Of a DNA stretch of 64,000 nucleotides, positions 55,288-64,000 are shown in pieces. Within the stretch, counting starts at the first letter, position 1, and each line of letters starts with the position of its first letter. Both the position numbers and the translations under genes were made by a program. Where the stretch lies: positions 186,001-250,000 of the forward strand of contig JAJEKV010000035.1 of NCBI GenBank assembly GCA_021234155.1. Reading direction: 5' to 3'. The notes under the pieces are model-generated. The model did not search any database, was not told the DNA's origin, and was given only the letters and a program-made list of their open reading frames with translations. The stretch is from Isoetes taiwanensis. Its lineage: Eukaryota > Streptophyta > Lycopodiopsida > Isoetales > Isoetaceae.

Positions 55288-57519
55288 TCAACTGGAGCTC
55301 TCCAGTTTCTCTGCATATCTTTTCAAACTAGCTGCTACTACTGCCATGGTTGGGCGATCTTTGCTGCTTAAAGAAATGCATTTGCAAGCCAACTCCCATG
55401 TGTCAAAGAGGGGAGAAACATCTTGGGGGGTCACTAGAGATGCATCGAAAAACTGAGTAGTTCTAGGAAGGTTGTTGGCCCGTGCAATGAGGAAATCAGA
55501 GTCATCATTTTCATCATGCTTAGGGATCACTCTTTGCCCAGATAGGAGTTCAAGAAGCACGACCCCAAAACTATAAACATCACTCTTGGTTGTCAAATGC
55601 GAAGTTTGGAAATACTCTGGATCTAGATACCCTCTTGTGCACACCACACGGGTGCTGACATGTGTGGCATCTTTATCAGTAAGCACAGAGACACCAAAGT
55701 CAGCAACATGAGCATTCCAATCCTTGTCCAGAAGAACATTTGCAGCCTTTACATCTCGATGAATTATTCGAGGCTTTGCATATACATGCAAATACTCTAG
55801 ACCCTTTGCAGCCTGAGCTGCAATTCGCATCCTTGTCTTCCAATCTAATTCCACACACTTCTTCTCGAACAGGCAGTCATCTAATGACCCATTATCCATG
55901 AACTCGTACACTAAGACCTTTTCTTCCCTGCAGAACCCAATTAGATATGCCAAACAGGCATGATTTAGTTGTGAAATAATTTTCAGCTCTTGATCAAAGA
56001 ATTCTGCCTTTTCAGGATTTGTTAATTTTTTTACCGCAACAACACTTCCATCCGATAATATGCCTTTGTAAACCATTCCATGCGCACCTGTGCCTAGACG
56101 CATAATGTCGCTGTAGCCTTGTGTGGCTGCACGAAGTTCTGCAGTGCTAAATCTTCGAATGAAAGGAGGCGATGGCGGATCTGGACCTTTTATGCAGTTG
56201 CAGATCTGCACTACTGAATCCTTGAATAGTTTTCTGTATTTAAATCCAAGGATCAATGCAATAGGCCAATAGTGCCTTTTCCAGTATAAAAAGCCAAGTA
56301 AAGCTGCTATAGCAACAACCCCTAACGCGATTCCAATGGCAATTAGAATTATATGACTTTTAGAATTGGAGGAAGCTGCAGGATTTCCACTTGGGTTTCC
56401 ATCAGCGTAAATGGATTCACAAATTCTATCAGTATTAGGGCCACAGGGTGATTTTTGTTTTGTTCCATTAGCACAATGAGAACAATCTATGCAAATCTTA
56501 TCAGTAGACTTGGGACATTGAAGGATACCCAAAACAGTGGAATTTAGTGCATACTGATCTTCGCGGCATTCATGTTGGCATGGTGCTTGGCTCACTCTAG
56601 CTCCTGCTGTCAGATCCGTGGAAGTTCCCCAGCACAAACTTTTCATTGGTTGGTCAAGACTTACACCACAACTATAATCGTCTCCTGCAGAAATGATCGA
56701 AAACTGAACTCCTTTATAAATGTCTTGTTCATCAGGACTAAAATTATGTCCCCAACAAACTGCTTCATGGGTATCTTCCCGAATGCCGCAGGTATGAGTA
56801 TAACCCGCTGATATTGCAGAGAAATTGTACTGGCTAGGAGGTTGGGAATTATTATAGAGATTGGAACCCCAGCACAGAGTCCTCTTTGTGTCTTTCTCGA
56901 TTCCACACACATGGTAATGCCCTGCAAAAATGGCACTGTATTGGGCCTCAGGTTGCGAAATATTTGGTACTGATGAATTCTCCTCTATTTTCCCCCAACA
57001 CACAGCTTTGCTGGTGGATTTGGTGAGACCACAACAGAAATACTTTCCGCAAGTGACAGAGGTAAGCAGCGTATTAGGAACATCTGTTATGACACCGAAA
57101 AAATTATAACCCCAGCAATCAACGCGGCCAGATCCATCAGCTTTAAGAGCACAAGCATGAAAGCCGCCTGAATTGAGATCGGAATAGCTGGTATGTTGGA
57201 AGGACGAAGCATTGCTTCCGGGGCTTTGGCCCCAGCAGAGCGGAGTACGATCTGTGTAAGTAAGGCCACAGCCAAAGGCGACGCCTCCGGAAATAGTCCA
57301 GAACTGGGTGTCGTTTGGGGCATAGGTGTCGCCAGCATAGTCATATCCGTAACATTTTGCGAGCAGCGTCCCAGCTTCAATTGTGCAAACTGCATTCCCT
57401 CCAAAATTCGGGTAATTGAAAGTTGCAAAGGTGCTCATGTAACCAGCTCCCCTTGCCTCTTTCCATGAACATATTATCATCATTGTGATGCCTATTATCC
57501 ATTGTTTTGCTTCATCCAT
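55288..57519 (-). CDS. CRINKLY4-like receptor kinase (RCC1-type crinkly repeats, TNFR-like Cys domain, kinase)
   Basis: A plasma-membrane receptor serine/threonine kinase. I take the Met at 57519 as the start (743 residues): it begins a signal peptide (MDEAKQWIIGITMMIICSWK). A Met 23 codons upstream would put a charged tail before it. Order: crinkly repeats (about residues 35-310; recurring CG and CWG such as LCWG, DCWG, AVCWG) forming a propeller-like ectodomain; a Cys-rich TNFR-like segment (about 314-367); membrane helix (389-411); kinase (467-737). Key residues: G-loop GTGAHGMV (476-483), K497 in VAVKK, HRDVKAAN (587-594), DFG (607-609), DPEY (633-636). The catalytic set is complete, so it should be active. 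VVCTRGYLDPEY has Cys where GT is usual. Angiosperm CR4/ACR4 proteins act in epidermal and root cell identity; the role here is inferred. It has no intron and no damage. Its 3' end lies close to non-coding repeats. Confidence 0.92.
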   Translation of the reverse strand: MDEAKQWIIGITMMIICSWKEARGAGYMSTFATFNYPNFGGNAVCTIEAGTLLAKCYGYDYAGDTYAPNDTQFWTISGGVAFGCGLTYTDRTPLCWGQSPGSNASSFQHTSYSDLNSGGFHACALKADGSGRVDCWGYNFFGVITDVPNTLLTSVTCGKYFCCGLTKSTSKAVCWGKIEENSSVPNISQPEAQYSAIFAGHYHVCGIEKDTKRTLCWGSNLYNNSQPPSQYNFSAISAGYTHTCGIREDTHEAVCWGHNFSPDEQDIYKGVQFSIISAGDDYSCGVSLDQPMKSLCWGTSTDLTAGARVSQAPCQHECREDQYALNSTVLGILQCPKSTDKICIDCSHCANGTKQKSPCGPNTDRICESIYADGNPSGNPAASSNSKSHIILIAIGIALGVVAIAALLGFLYWKRHYWPIALILGFKYRKLFKDSVVQICNCIKGPDPPSPPFIRRFSTAELRAATQGYSDIMRLGTGAHGMVYKGILSDGSVVAVKKLTNPEKAEFFDQELKIISQLNHACLAYLIGFCREEKVLVYEFMDNGSLDDCLFEKKCVELDWKTRMRIAAQAAKGLEYLHVYAKPRIIHRDVKAANVLLDKDWNAHVADFGVSVLTDKDATHVSTRVVCTRGYLDPEYFQTSHLTTKSDVYSFGVVLLELLSGQRVIPKHDENDDSDFLIARANNLPRTTQFFDASLVTPQDVSPLFDTWELACKCISLSSKDRPTMAVVAASLKRYAEKLESSS

Positions 57520-58230
57520 TGCACTAGGATGTCTATGGACGGACGGACGGACGGACCTGGACCTGGATGAGGTCACACCCAAATCCAAAAGTAATTGTCC
57601 GGATTATTTTCCAAAAGGAGGTTCTTAACCTCAGCCACTCAGGTTCTTAGCTCATGGGAACATTGGAATAGCACACCATATCTTTAAGAAACCTCAGGTT
57701 TTCTGCCGATGGGACAGCACCCTTACACCATGTAGTAGAAGATTTCACAATTACATCTTTATACGCACACACATCAACATTACATAACCATAACATAGCA
57801 TAGTTGACTTAAAAAGAGAACTTATCTTGGTGTGGCACTAGCCTTGTTGCTTTAGCAACACGTTGTCTTGTAAGTGCTTAGTCGCATATTGCCTTCACAT
57901 TTGACATTTGATGATGAATAGAATAAAATAGAATGAAATGGTTTTTATAGTCTACAAAAATCAATAGCCTATGGGACCTAATAAAAAAGCGCAATAAATA
58001 AATGGGGTACAAAAAGGAGTTATTTAATATTATTGATGATTTTCACTAATCCTTTATCTGGTCCCATAACCCGATTGGGTTCCGTGGACGTTAAAATTTC
58101 TTCCTTCCTTCCTTTATACACTCGTCAATTTTGGAATGATAAGATGAGAGCCATTGAAAGGATCCATGTTGACATGAACTCATACATGTCAAATACATTT
58201 TTTGTGACCCTTCATTTTTGGGAAGGAGTA
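57520..58230. other. Upstream region of the receptor kinase with SINE-like pieces
   Basis: 57520-57700 is the probable 5' UTR and promoter side; GGACGGACGGACGGACC at 57538-57555 is a short tandem tract. At 57928-57985 (minus) and 58057-58112 (plus) lie two pieces sharing GGTCCCATA, TTGG and GTGGACG-TAAAA with 62524-62600, followed by pyrimidine-rich tails. I see no clear TATA box that I would defend. Confidence 0.45.
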
Positions 58231-58425
58231 ATTTTCAGGACCAAAAAATTTCGAGCGAAATTTTTTAGGTCCTGAAAATTCTTCAACAAAATTTTTAGGG
58301 AGCTTGAAATTTGGCGTTTCCGGCAGTGCCGCTGCTCATTGCTGCTCAGCATAAATCGATAGAAGATTTCGGGTTATAAAAACCTATTGATCTGGGCCGA
58401 AATTTCAAGGTCCCTAAAATTTCGT
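58231..58425. repeat. Two nested hairpin-forming inverted repeats
   Basis: ATTTTCAGGACC-AAAAAATTTCG and CGAAATTTTTTAGGTCCTGAAAAT (58231-58279) are arms of 23-24 bp separated by AG and differing by one base indel. A second pair, CAAAATTTTTAGGGAGCTTG (58286) and its inverse ending CCCTAAAATTTCG (58397-58425), surrounds a loop of about 80 bp. It may be the remnant of a foldback element. Confidence 0.8.
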
Positions 58426-58754
58426 ATTTTGACATCCATCGGTGTATGTTGATATCTACATCTGACTCAACCCTTATTCTCCAGTTTGGATGAAAGGGTT
58501 GGGTGTGCTCTATGACATTGGCATGAAAATCTCTATACGTAGTATGATGTGGCTGCATGATGTGCAGACGCATTGATTTGGCTAAGGAATGGGGTATTCC
58601 AATTTATGAGCTAGCAAACAACAAGAAAAGGATTAGGGATTGGGTGCAAGAAAAAGTGTGAGAGAGAATTTGGCATGCACCTGGAATCAAAATGGCACAC
58701 TATCGAGAGAACATGAACCCTATGCTAGGGGAAATGAGGTATCTGCATGAGAAT

Positions 58755-60100
58755 ATCTCCTTATGATGTGGTCAAGGTTGCATGGTCCAAATGCACCAAG
58801 CCAAAATTTGCAGGTGGTTTGGATATGACAGACTTCCATTTGCAGAGTAAGATTCTAATTTCTAAATTCATTTGAAGGATCCTTAAGGATATGGTTGACT
58901 CACCTGGAGTGCGGTTGGTGAAGCAGTCACTTGCACATTGTATTCCTTTAAGGAAAACTTCATTAAAACCACTTCTTCCTTGGAGTCTCTTTTATCAGCT
59001 ATGCCCTTTTCCTAATGCCTCTCCTTTTTTGAAAGGCTTGCTGGAGTCTTGGGAGATGATACGAACACTATTTCATATTGATCTTGTTGCATGTCATCAG
59101 TTGAGTGCCCCTTGTTGGTGGATACCTGTGGAAAATGATCTTCCACTTTGTGCCTCGGTTCATCCATTAACTCAACGACGCTGGAGGTTAGCAGGAATCT
59201 TGACTGTTGTGGCATGGTATGATTCTGGCCAGTTAGCGACATGGCAAATCTTTCAAACAAAATTCTCATTGTCTCGATTGGACATACCTATTTGGCAAAA
59301 GGTTGCTAGTACTCTGCCATTGGTTGCTCCAGAGGATATTGAAGGGTGCATGTGGGTTTCCCACCAGAGTGTTCACGAACATAGGCTTGTGAACTCTATG
59401 TATAGGCTGCTTGTCAATGGTGATATCCTTCCGCCATCCACTAGGTGGTCCCTTCAGCTTTCACCTCCTAATTGGAGACGTATGTGGACTTGGGCTTGGG
59501 ATAAACTACTCCATCCTAAGGTGGCTGTGCTTTGGTGGCAGATTCTTCACAGATGCCCTCGTGTGAATGTGCTGGTCCACAGATTTGATCCTCCAGTGTC
59601 AGCACTCTGCCCACTATGCAAGCAACGGGACGAGACCATTGAGCATTGTTTCTTTTTATGTGTTCATCTCCAGCCTGTTTGGTCTTGGTTGCTTTCTCTT
59701 TTTCATGTGACATTGACAAGTCAGCAAGTTCTTCTAGCTATTTATCTGGATACTTGGAATAAGTTGCGGAGCCAAGCATTTCATTTAGCATCAGGATGGT
59801 TGTTGTGGTCCATCTGGAAGCGCAGAAGACTGTGTATCTTTCAGGGTTTGAATATTCCTCCTGCAATTGTCCTCCAGGACGCACGAGCTAGAATCGCTAA
59901 GGCCTACCATTGCTCTTCGCTTGCTCCTGCCAAGCGACAGTTGATATTTAAGTCCTATTTGAGTGTGTTGTCTTATGCATAGGCTGGTGGTTCTACTTAG
60001 TGGATCATGATTATCCTCTGAGACTTTATTCCCGCCTCTGCATTTGTATTTTGCTTTTGGCTTGGAGTTTTAATAAAGTTTGTCGTTCTTCAAAAAAAAA
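58755..60100 (+). mobile_element. 5'-truncated LINE (L1-type non-LTR retrotransposon)
   Basis: Reverse-transcriptase C-terminal text (VAWSKCTKPKFAGGLDMTDF, from about 58765) leads into a long frame with a zinc-binding domain. An AATAAA signal (60072) and an A9 tail (60092-60100) close the 3' end, as expected for target-primed insertion. The 5' RT and endonuclease parts are missing. A stop codon (TGA) in the N-terminal part, at 58874-58876, shows decay. Confidence 0.85.
58891..59982 (+). pseudogene. LINE ORF2 C-terminal part with zf-RVT domain
   Basis: A 363-residue frame, the C-terminus of an L1-type ORF2 protein that copies the element RNA at its target. It contains WAWDKLLHPKVAVLWWQILH, typical of the plant 'W..lW....P.K...f.W.....L.T' region. 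Next comes the zf-RVT finger, CPLCKQRDETIEHCFFLC, with C240, C243, H252 and C257 as the metal ligands, then W-rich helices. It begins after an in-frame stop at 58874-58876, with the same frame readable upstream. It therefore represents the surviving stretch of a broken, truncated ORF. Confidence 0.85.
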
Positions 60101-61060
60101 TATCTCCTTGACCAAGAGACATGCTATCAGCAGGGTGAAAGCATGCTAGGGTGTACCATCTAAAGTACTTTTTAGGGAGTGCAAAACTACCCAGAAAAGT
60201 ACCCAGCATTGGGTATTGGGAACTTGCACAAATGACTCAATAACTACTAATCTAAGAGTTGATTTATGCATTTTAGCCTCTAATAGTATGTTATCCTCAA
60301 TATTTTAGATTGACATGTTATTGGCTTTTATTTTGAGAAATTTTTATTGATTTTAAGGGAAAGAAAAAACAGAAAGTACCAATTTTAAAAGTACCTAGTG
60401 CAGATACTTTTGAGAGTTCCAAAAGTGGTACAATGTAGCATGCTTTTACCCAGCAGGATGCGCCTCAATGCTCATCACCTACGTGTAGAGGTTGATAGTT
60501 GGTATAATATACATCATGAAATCGGACTTGCAGCGCATGCGGCTCAAATGATGTAGAGGATGAAGTACATGCACTAATAGTCTTGGGCCAGCCTACCAAT
60601 CTTTGTGATGAGATGAGATGGCAGAGAGCAAGGTGAGATACTCGATGACGAGTACTTGCCTGATAATATGATATTTACTTCTTGATACAGATATTCTGTA
60701 GTTGGTCTTATAGACCTGATGGTATGACAAGATGAAATAATACATCTCACTTCACTTCGCTTCTCCCTTCCTTTCTCCCTCCCTCCCGCCCCCCCCCCTC
60801 TCTCTAGGCCTGACAGGCCTCCACAAATGTAATACATTTCATTTCATTTCATTTCTCTCTCTCATTCGATGGATGAGTAATATGTTGTATTATCTTATTG
60901 TGCTTCTGTCTTGGAGCACTAAGGCCTGGAAAGCTATAGCCAGATAGCTCAGTGATTTCTAGCAGAATCCTAAGAGCCTTAGTTAGGATAGATGGCTCTC
61001 GGATCATAGGACACCTATGATCTCACTGTTTCTAAGATTTATCATAGTTAGTATATTATC
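60101..61060. other. Intergenic AT-rich stretch with simple repeats
   Basis: No gene seen. 60755-60805 is a C/T tract (CTTCTCCCTTCCTTTCTCCC, then C9, then CTCTCTC). 60837-60863 is TTTCA-repeat sequence. Short partial matches such as AAAGTACC-CAG occur at 60158-60215 and 60376-60410 near the LINE end. Confidence 0.5.
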
Positions 61061-61138
61061 ATTAGGTAGGGACTACCGTGGGATGGATGCCCCTAAGGAA
61101 GAAATCTAAACTCCCATATATTTGCTTGGATGGGCTAT

Positions 61139-61245
61139 CACTACAAGAGACTAGGATGTGGGGGTTAATCCCCCTCGCATCCCTCGCGAGCTTGTTTATT
61201 TTCTGTAACAGACAAGCAAGGGGGATTGACCCCCTTAACCGGCAG
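61139..61245. repeat. CACTACAAGAGA sequence with GC-rich inverted repeats
   Basis: CACTACAAGAGA at 61139-61150 is the same terminus type as the CACTA end at 37.67 kb. It is followed by GGGGGTTAATCCCCC (61161-61175) and, 50 bp on, GGGGGATTGACCCCC (61219-61233), with CCCTCGC-TCCCTCGCGAG between. No matching right end with GTAGTG was found before 64,000. It may be a left end of another, truncated element. Confidence 0.35.
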
Positions 61246-61513
61246 GCCATAAACATATATCTGACCCATGAAACATTTGAAATATTAGTATCTGAGGCTC
61301 GGTTAGCACCCAGAGGCAAACAAAAACAGGAAAGAACGTAAAGTTTGGAAGAGAATTCAATGTTCCAGAGGAATAGACGAAATTAAAAAATCCTTGTGTT
61401 GCTTTGCTTTGATGTCTTCGGTCTGATCAGGTTAGATTTGGCTAGGATTCGATCAATTCGCTTCAAAATGATTATTTTCAAGTGGACATGGCGTGATTAT
61501 TGCAGTTTAGGTC

Positions 61514-61547
61514 TGCAAGACCGTTTATCAAGATAAACGGTCTTGCA
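61514..61547. repeat. Perfect 16-bp inverted repeat with 2-nt spacer
   Basis: TGCAAGACCGTTTATC-AA-GATAAACGGTCTTGCA. It could form a tight stem-loop. No transcript evidence is visible. Confidence 0.9.
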
Positions 61548-61699
61548 AGCAAGTTTTGGATAATAAGAGAGCAGTTATGGATGGCGGGATGAAGCTGATC
61601 AAAACTCGAGCTAGTTAAGGTTTAGGTAACTACTTATGATGTAATTTTTTAACTTAAAATCACAACTCAAAACTCTTTAATACTAACATGCCCAGCGAC

Positions 61700-62160
61700 A
61701 CAATTATAACAAGTGCCACCTAAATTAAGCTATCAATAGCAACGCTTGTAGCTTCACTTATGTCTAAAAACCTATTCTATTCTATTCTACTTATGTAGGG
61801 CCACTAATCTCTTATAGTGTTAGTAATGGGCTATCCATTGCAACAATTTTAGCGTCATTTTAGTGATTGAAATCACCTATAGTATTAGCCATGGGCTATC
61901 CTAACAACTATTTACCTATAGTGTTTGTATTGGGTTATCATTAGGAACCACTTTAGTGTACTTATTTGGGCATTGATTAAACTCACCTATGTGTGAATCA
62001 TAGTATTATTATTTTATCAGACATAGCATCATCATCCATATCACATGTAATTTCATGCATACTGTTAAGCATATGTCATGCATAATGTTAAGCATGATAT
62101 CTAAGCAACATTTGTAATACCTCCTAGACAATGTCATACATAATGTCACATAAATGTCAT
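61700..62160. repeat. Degenerate short repeats
   Basis: Several units of about 65-75 bp resemble CTATAGTGTTAGTAATGGGC-TATCCATTGC-AACAATTTTAG, at about 61735, 61813, 61876 and 61916. They are followed by ATGTCATGCATAATGTTAAG-type repeats at 62050-62100. They are non-coding. Confidence 0.6.
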
Positions 62161-62489
62161 CCTTGGATTCCAATATATTTTTCTAGTAAACTTGAGACTT
62201 CAAATATCTTTTATAATGTCATCTTTACCACTAACATCTCCAAAATAAGCAACAATTGCATTTTGTATTGCCATTGGAAGTTGTGCCTATAATAATTTAT
62301 TAAACCGTATATGAAGTCAACTATATATATCAAGTATAATTTAAAAAGCATGTATTATTTTATTATAAACACAATGCAATTGTAATTGTACTATTTACGT
62401 TGCCCAGCATTGATGGACATAAGTTGGAAACATATTAAGTTGAAAACCTTATATTAATGGCTCCAAAATTGCCAAAAACCCTTTGGGGC

Positions 62490-62605
62490 AGGGTTTTTTT
62501 AACCCAGATAGTAATACGCTTGCTGCGCCTCCTTTTTGGGTCCCATAGGCCAATTGGTCTCTGTGGACGATAAAAACTCTATTCTATTCTACTCTATTCA
62601 CATTG
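62490..62605. repeat. SINE-like element end with (TTCTA)n tail
   Basis: GGGGCAGGGTTTTTTTAACC is followed by TTTTGGGTCCCATAGGCCAA, GTGGACGATAAAAA and a TCTATTCTATTCTACTCTATTC tail. Related pieces lie at 57928-57985 (minus) and 58057-58112. Recurrence with a pentanucleotide tail suggests a short retroposon. A 5' tRNA-like promoter was not demonstrated. Confidence 0.45.
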
Positions 62606-62609
62606 TTGG

Positions 62610-63585
62610 TTGACCTACTAATAACATGGTTCTATATTGGCATTTAAATGCACAATATCTATACCCATAACCGGTGTGCCTTCAATAATTTATGATAGAT
62701 CAAACTTGTTTAATTAGGAATGTCCATTCCAATATTTAAAAAAGTTCATGTGTTGTATTTCCATGTGATGTCTATGTGTGAATATGTAAAAGCCTGTATG
62801 AAATGGCTTTTTCGATATACATAGAGATTTAGCATCCATGTAATGTATTAACATCTCCTAATGTAATTACTACACACGTAACTTACTACTGACGTTGCCC
62901 TTTATCTCATGAGTAGTTGTAATTTATATATCTACATCTAAACAAAGTTTACAATTATGTATAGCATGACGTGAGCATTGCCTCAAGAGCATCTTTTAAG
63001 AAATAAAATCAAAGAGTATATGTAATGAACTTTTGAGAGAATCTAATTCTCTTATATATAATATGGAAAGGGATCAACACATTTTATCATAGTTGGATGT
63101 AATGACAAATTTATTATCCTTTTAGCAACGGTTTGAATAAACGATGGAGCAGGGTCTTCATGTTTAGGCAAATTGTGGCCTGAAACATAGCACAGAATAA
63201 TGATCACATATAATATACTCTTCTACCATGCTAGAAGCTCATCTCTAAAAAGTTGTAAAGAGGAATGGAACCAATTACTTAATAGTGTTAAAGCTCTTTA
63301 ACAATATAAGAGAAGCATTGAATACAGGAAAGCCGAAGATGTTTTTCACTATGAGAAGGTACATTATAGGCCCCAAATAAAAAAGATTTAGGGTCTATTT
63401 GCACCACCAGTTAGGTTAAGTTAGACTAGCAATTTTAACTGCGACTGCCTTTACACTACAAGTTAGATTAGTATTCCTGTTAAATATTTTTTAACTAGAA
63501 ACTGTAACTAAGGCACCTTTTCAGACAATATGTTGTCATTAACATTCAGTTAATGAGAAATCCACTGGAGCAAGAAAAATTACTC
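62610..63585. other. AT-rich intergenic stretch
   Basis: No gene recognised. 63395-63525 contains AGTTAGGTTAAGTTAGACTA and AACTAGAAACTGTAACTAAG, weak inverted matches suggestive of an old small transposon. Confidence 0.4.
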
Positions 63586-63639
63586 TAAATGTTAACAAAG
63601 TCTAAATCACCTGACCAAGGTCATTTACTACTAGTTATG

Positions 63640-63775
63640 GTATGGCGATGTGAGCTCCGCCTGCTTGAGGTATTAGCCGTGGACGAGATGGTCGTGATAG
63701 AAGTTGTCTTGGGCGAGATGGACGTGGGAAAGAGGGGCGTGGAGATGGATAAGCACCAATTGACAATGAACAGGT
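63640..63775 (+). pseudogene. Possible Arg/Gly-rich exon fragment with a splice donor
   Basis: One plus-strand frame reads SRGRDGRDRSCLGRDGRGKE and GRGDG, then a stop and APIDNEQ. It ends at AACAG/GTAAGTTCC, a strong donor. RG-rich runs occur in RNA-binding tails (for example LSM4 or RGG proteins). The stop and the short length keep this tentative; another frame is open over the same DNA without a recognisable product. Confidence 0.25.
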
Positions 63776-64000
63776 AAGTTCCAGATTTCATTAATGCAAG
63801 ATTGCTTTCATACAGGGAACATGGAATGGTGGATAAATTTGTTGCTCTTTTTTCTCTTGATTATAAGAATCTTAACTTTAGACAGGAAAGGGAATGCTGG
63901 GTTATAAATTTCTTGGGCTTTTTTTTTTTTCTTTTATAGGTTAAAATTTAAAAAAAAAAAGAGATTTGTCTCTTCATGAAATGCTTGCACGCGAATTCAA

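Noticed and set aside
56572-57468. Frames on both strands inside the receptor-kinase ectodomain
   Set aside because: They overlap a continuous, motif-rich kinase gene and have no family resemblance.
60945-60990. tRNA-like text (AGATAGCTCAGT)
   Set aside because: No matching acceptor stem, anticodon arm or TTCGAAT box at the right distance.

Overview
The window looks like nuclear DNA from a large, repeat-rich land-plant genome. The evidence is spliceosomal-type introns with GT/AG ends, an En/Spm (CACTA) transposon with a TNP2-type transposase, plant-specific gene pieces (CRINKLY4-like receptor kinase, PPR, nucleobase-ascorbate transporter, plastid ndhF) and a plant L1-type LINE. The retained ndhF-like fragment, the low gene density and a eukaryote-encoded beta-class DNA methyltransferase make me favour a fern, lycophyte or bryophyte over an angiosperm or Pinaceae. 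That placement is inference. Only one gene looks intact, the receptor kinase at 55.3-57.5 kb.

Layout. (1) 1-37,679: the right-hand part of a giant CACTA element whose left end lies outside the window. It carries a SET-like fragment (0.6-0.86 kb), a decayed TNP2 transposase with DUF4218/DUF4216-like parts (1.2-4.3 kb) and a GC-rich 19.9-kb tandem array (about 17.7 copies of a 1,125-bp unit, 5.5-25.45 kb). Further in are a captured first exon of a nucleobase-ascorbate transporter (26.8 kb), several blocks of an ACGTCGTT-type motif, a captured kinase-like domain (33.7-34.7 kb), a second decayed ORF region (34.9-36.7 kb), a dense subterminal block (37.1-37.67 kb) and the terminus TCTTGTAGTG at 37,670-37,679. 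(2) 37,680-46,000, minus strand: a split, intron-containing gene with a nuclear localisation signal, a ParB/Srx-like domain and a beta-class N4/N6 DNA methyltransferase. The CACTA element sits just after its motif I (DAFSGSGTT). Its roughly 5.9-kb central interval (38.87-44.76 kb) holds unrelated plus-strand gene fragments: an NCL-like exchanger piece, a PPR remnant, an RBR/RNF14-like last exon and a CPSF_A last exon, plus a plastid ndhF fragment. A palindromic GTATTCCGGAATAC motif recurs in its introns. (3) 46.3-53.84 kb: non-coding, pyrimidine-rich DNA made of diverged tandem and dispersed duplications, including a 213-bp direct repeat with only three substitutions. (4) 55.29-57.52 kb, minus strand: an intronless CRINKLY4-type receptor kinase. 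(5) 58.75-60.1 kb: a 5'-truncated LINE with a polyA tail. (6) 60.1-64 kb: AT-rich intergenic DNA with hairpins, SINE-like pieces and one possible CACTA end.

The most unusual part is the ParB-methyltransferase gene. It pairs two domains best known from bacteria and phages, but with introns and an SV40-like nuclear signal. This copy appears dead (in-frame TGA, probable 1-bp frameshift, CACTA insertion), so intact relatives should exist elsewhere in the genome if the module is functional. All identifications come from reading translations by eye; no database search was run.
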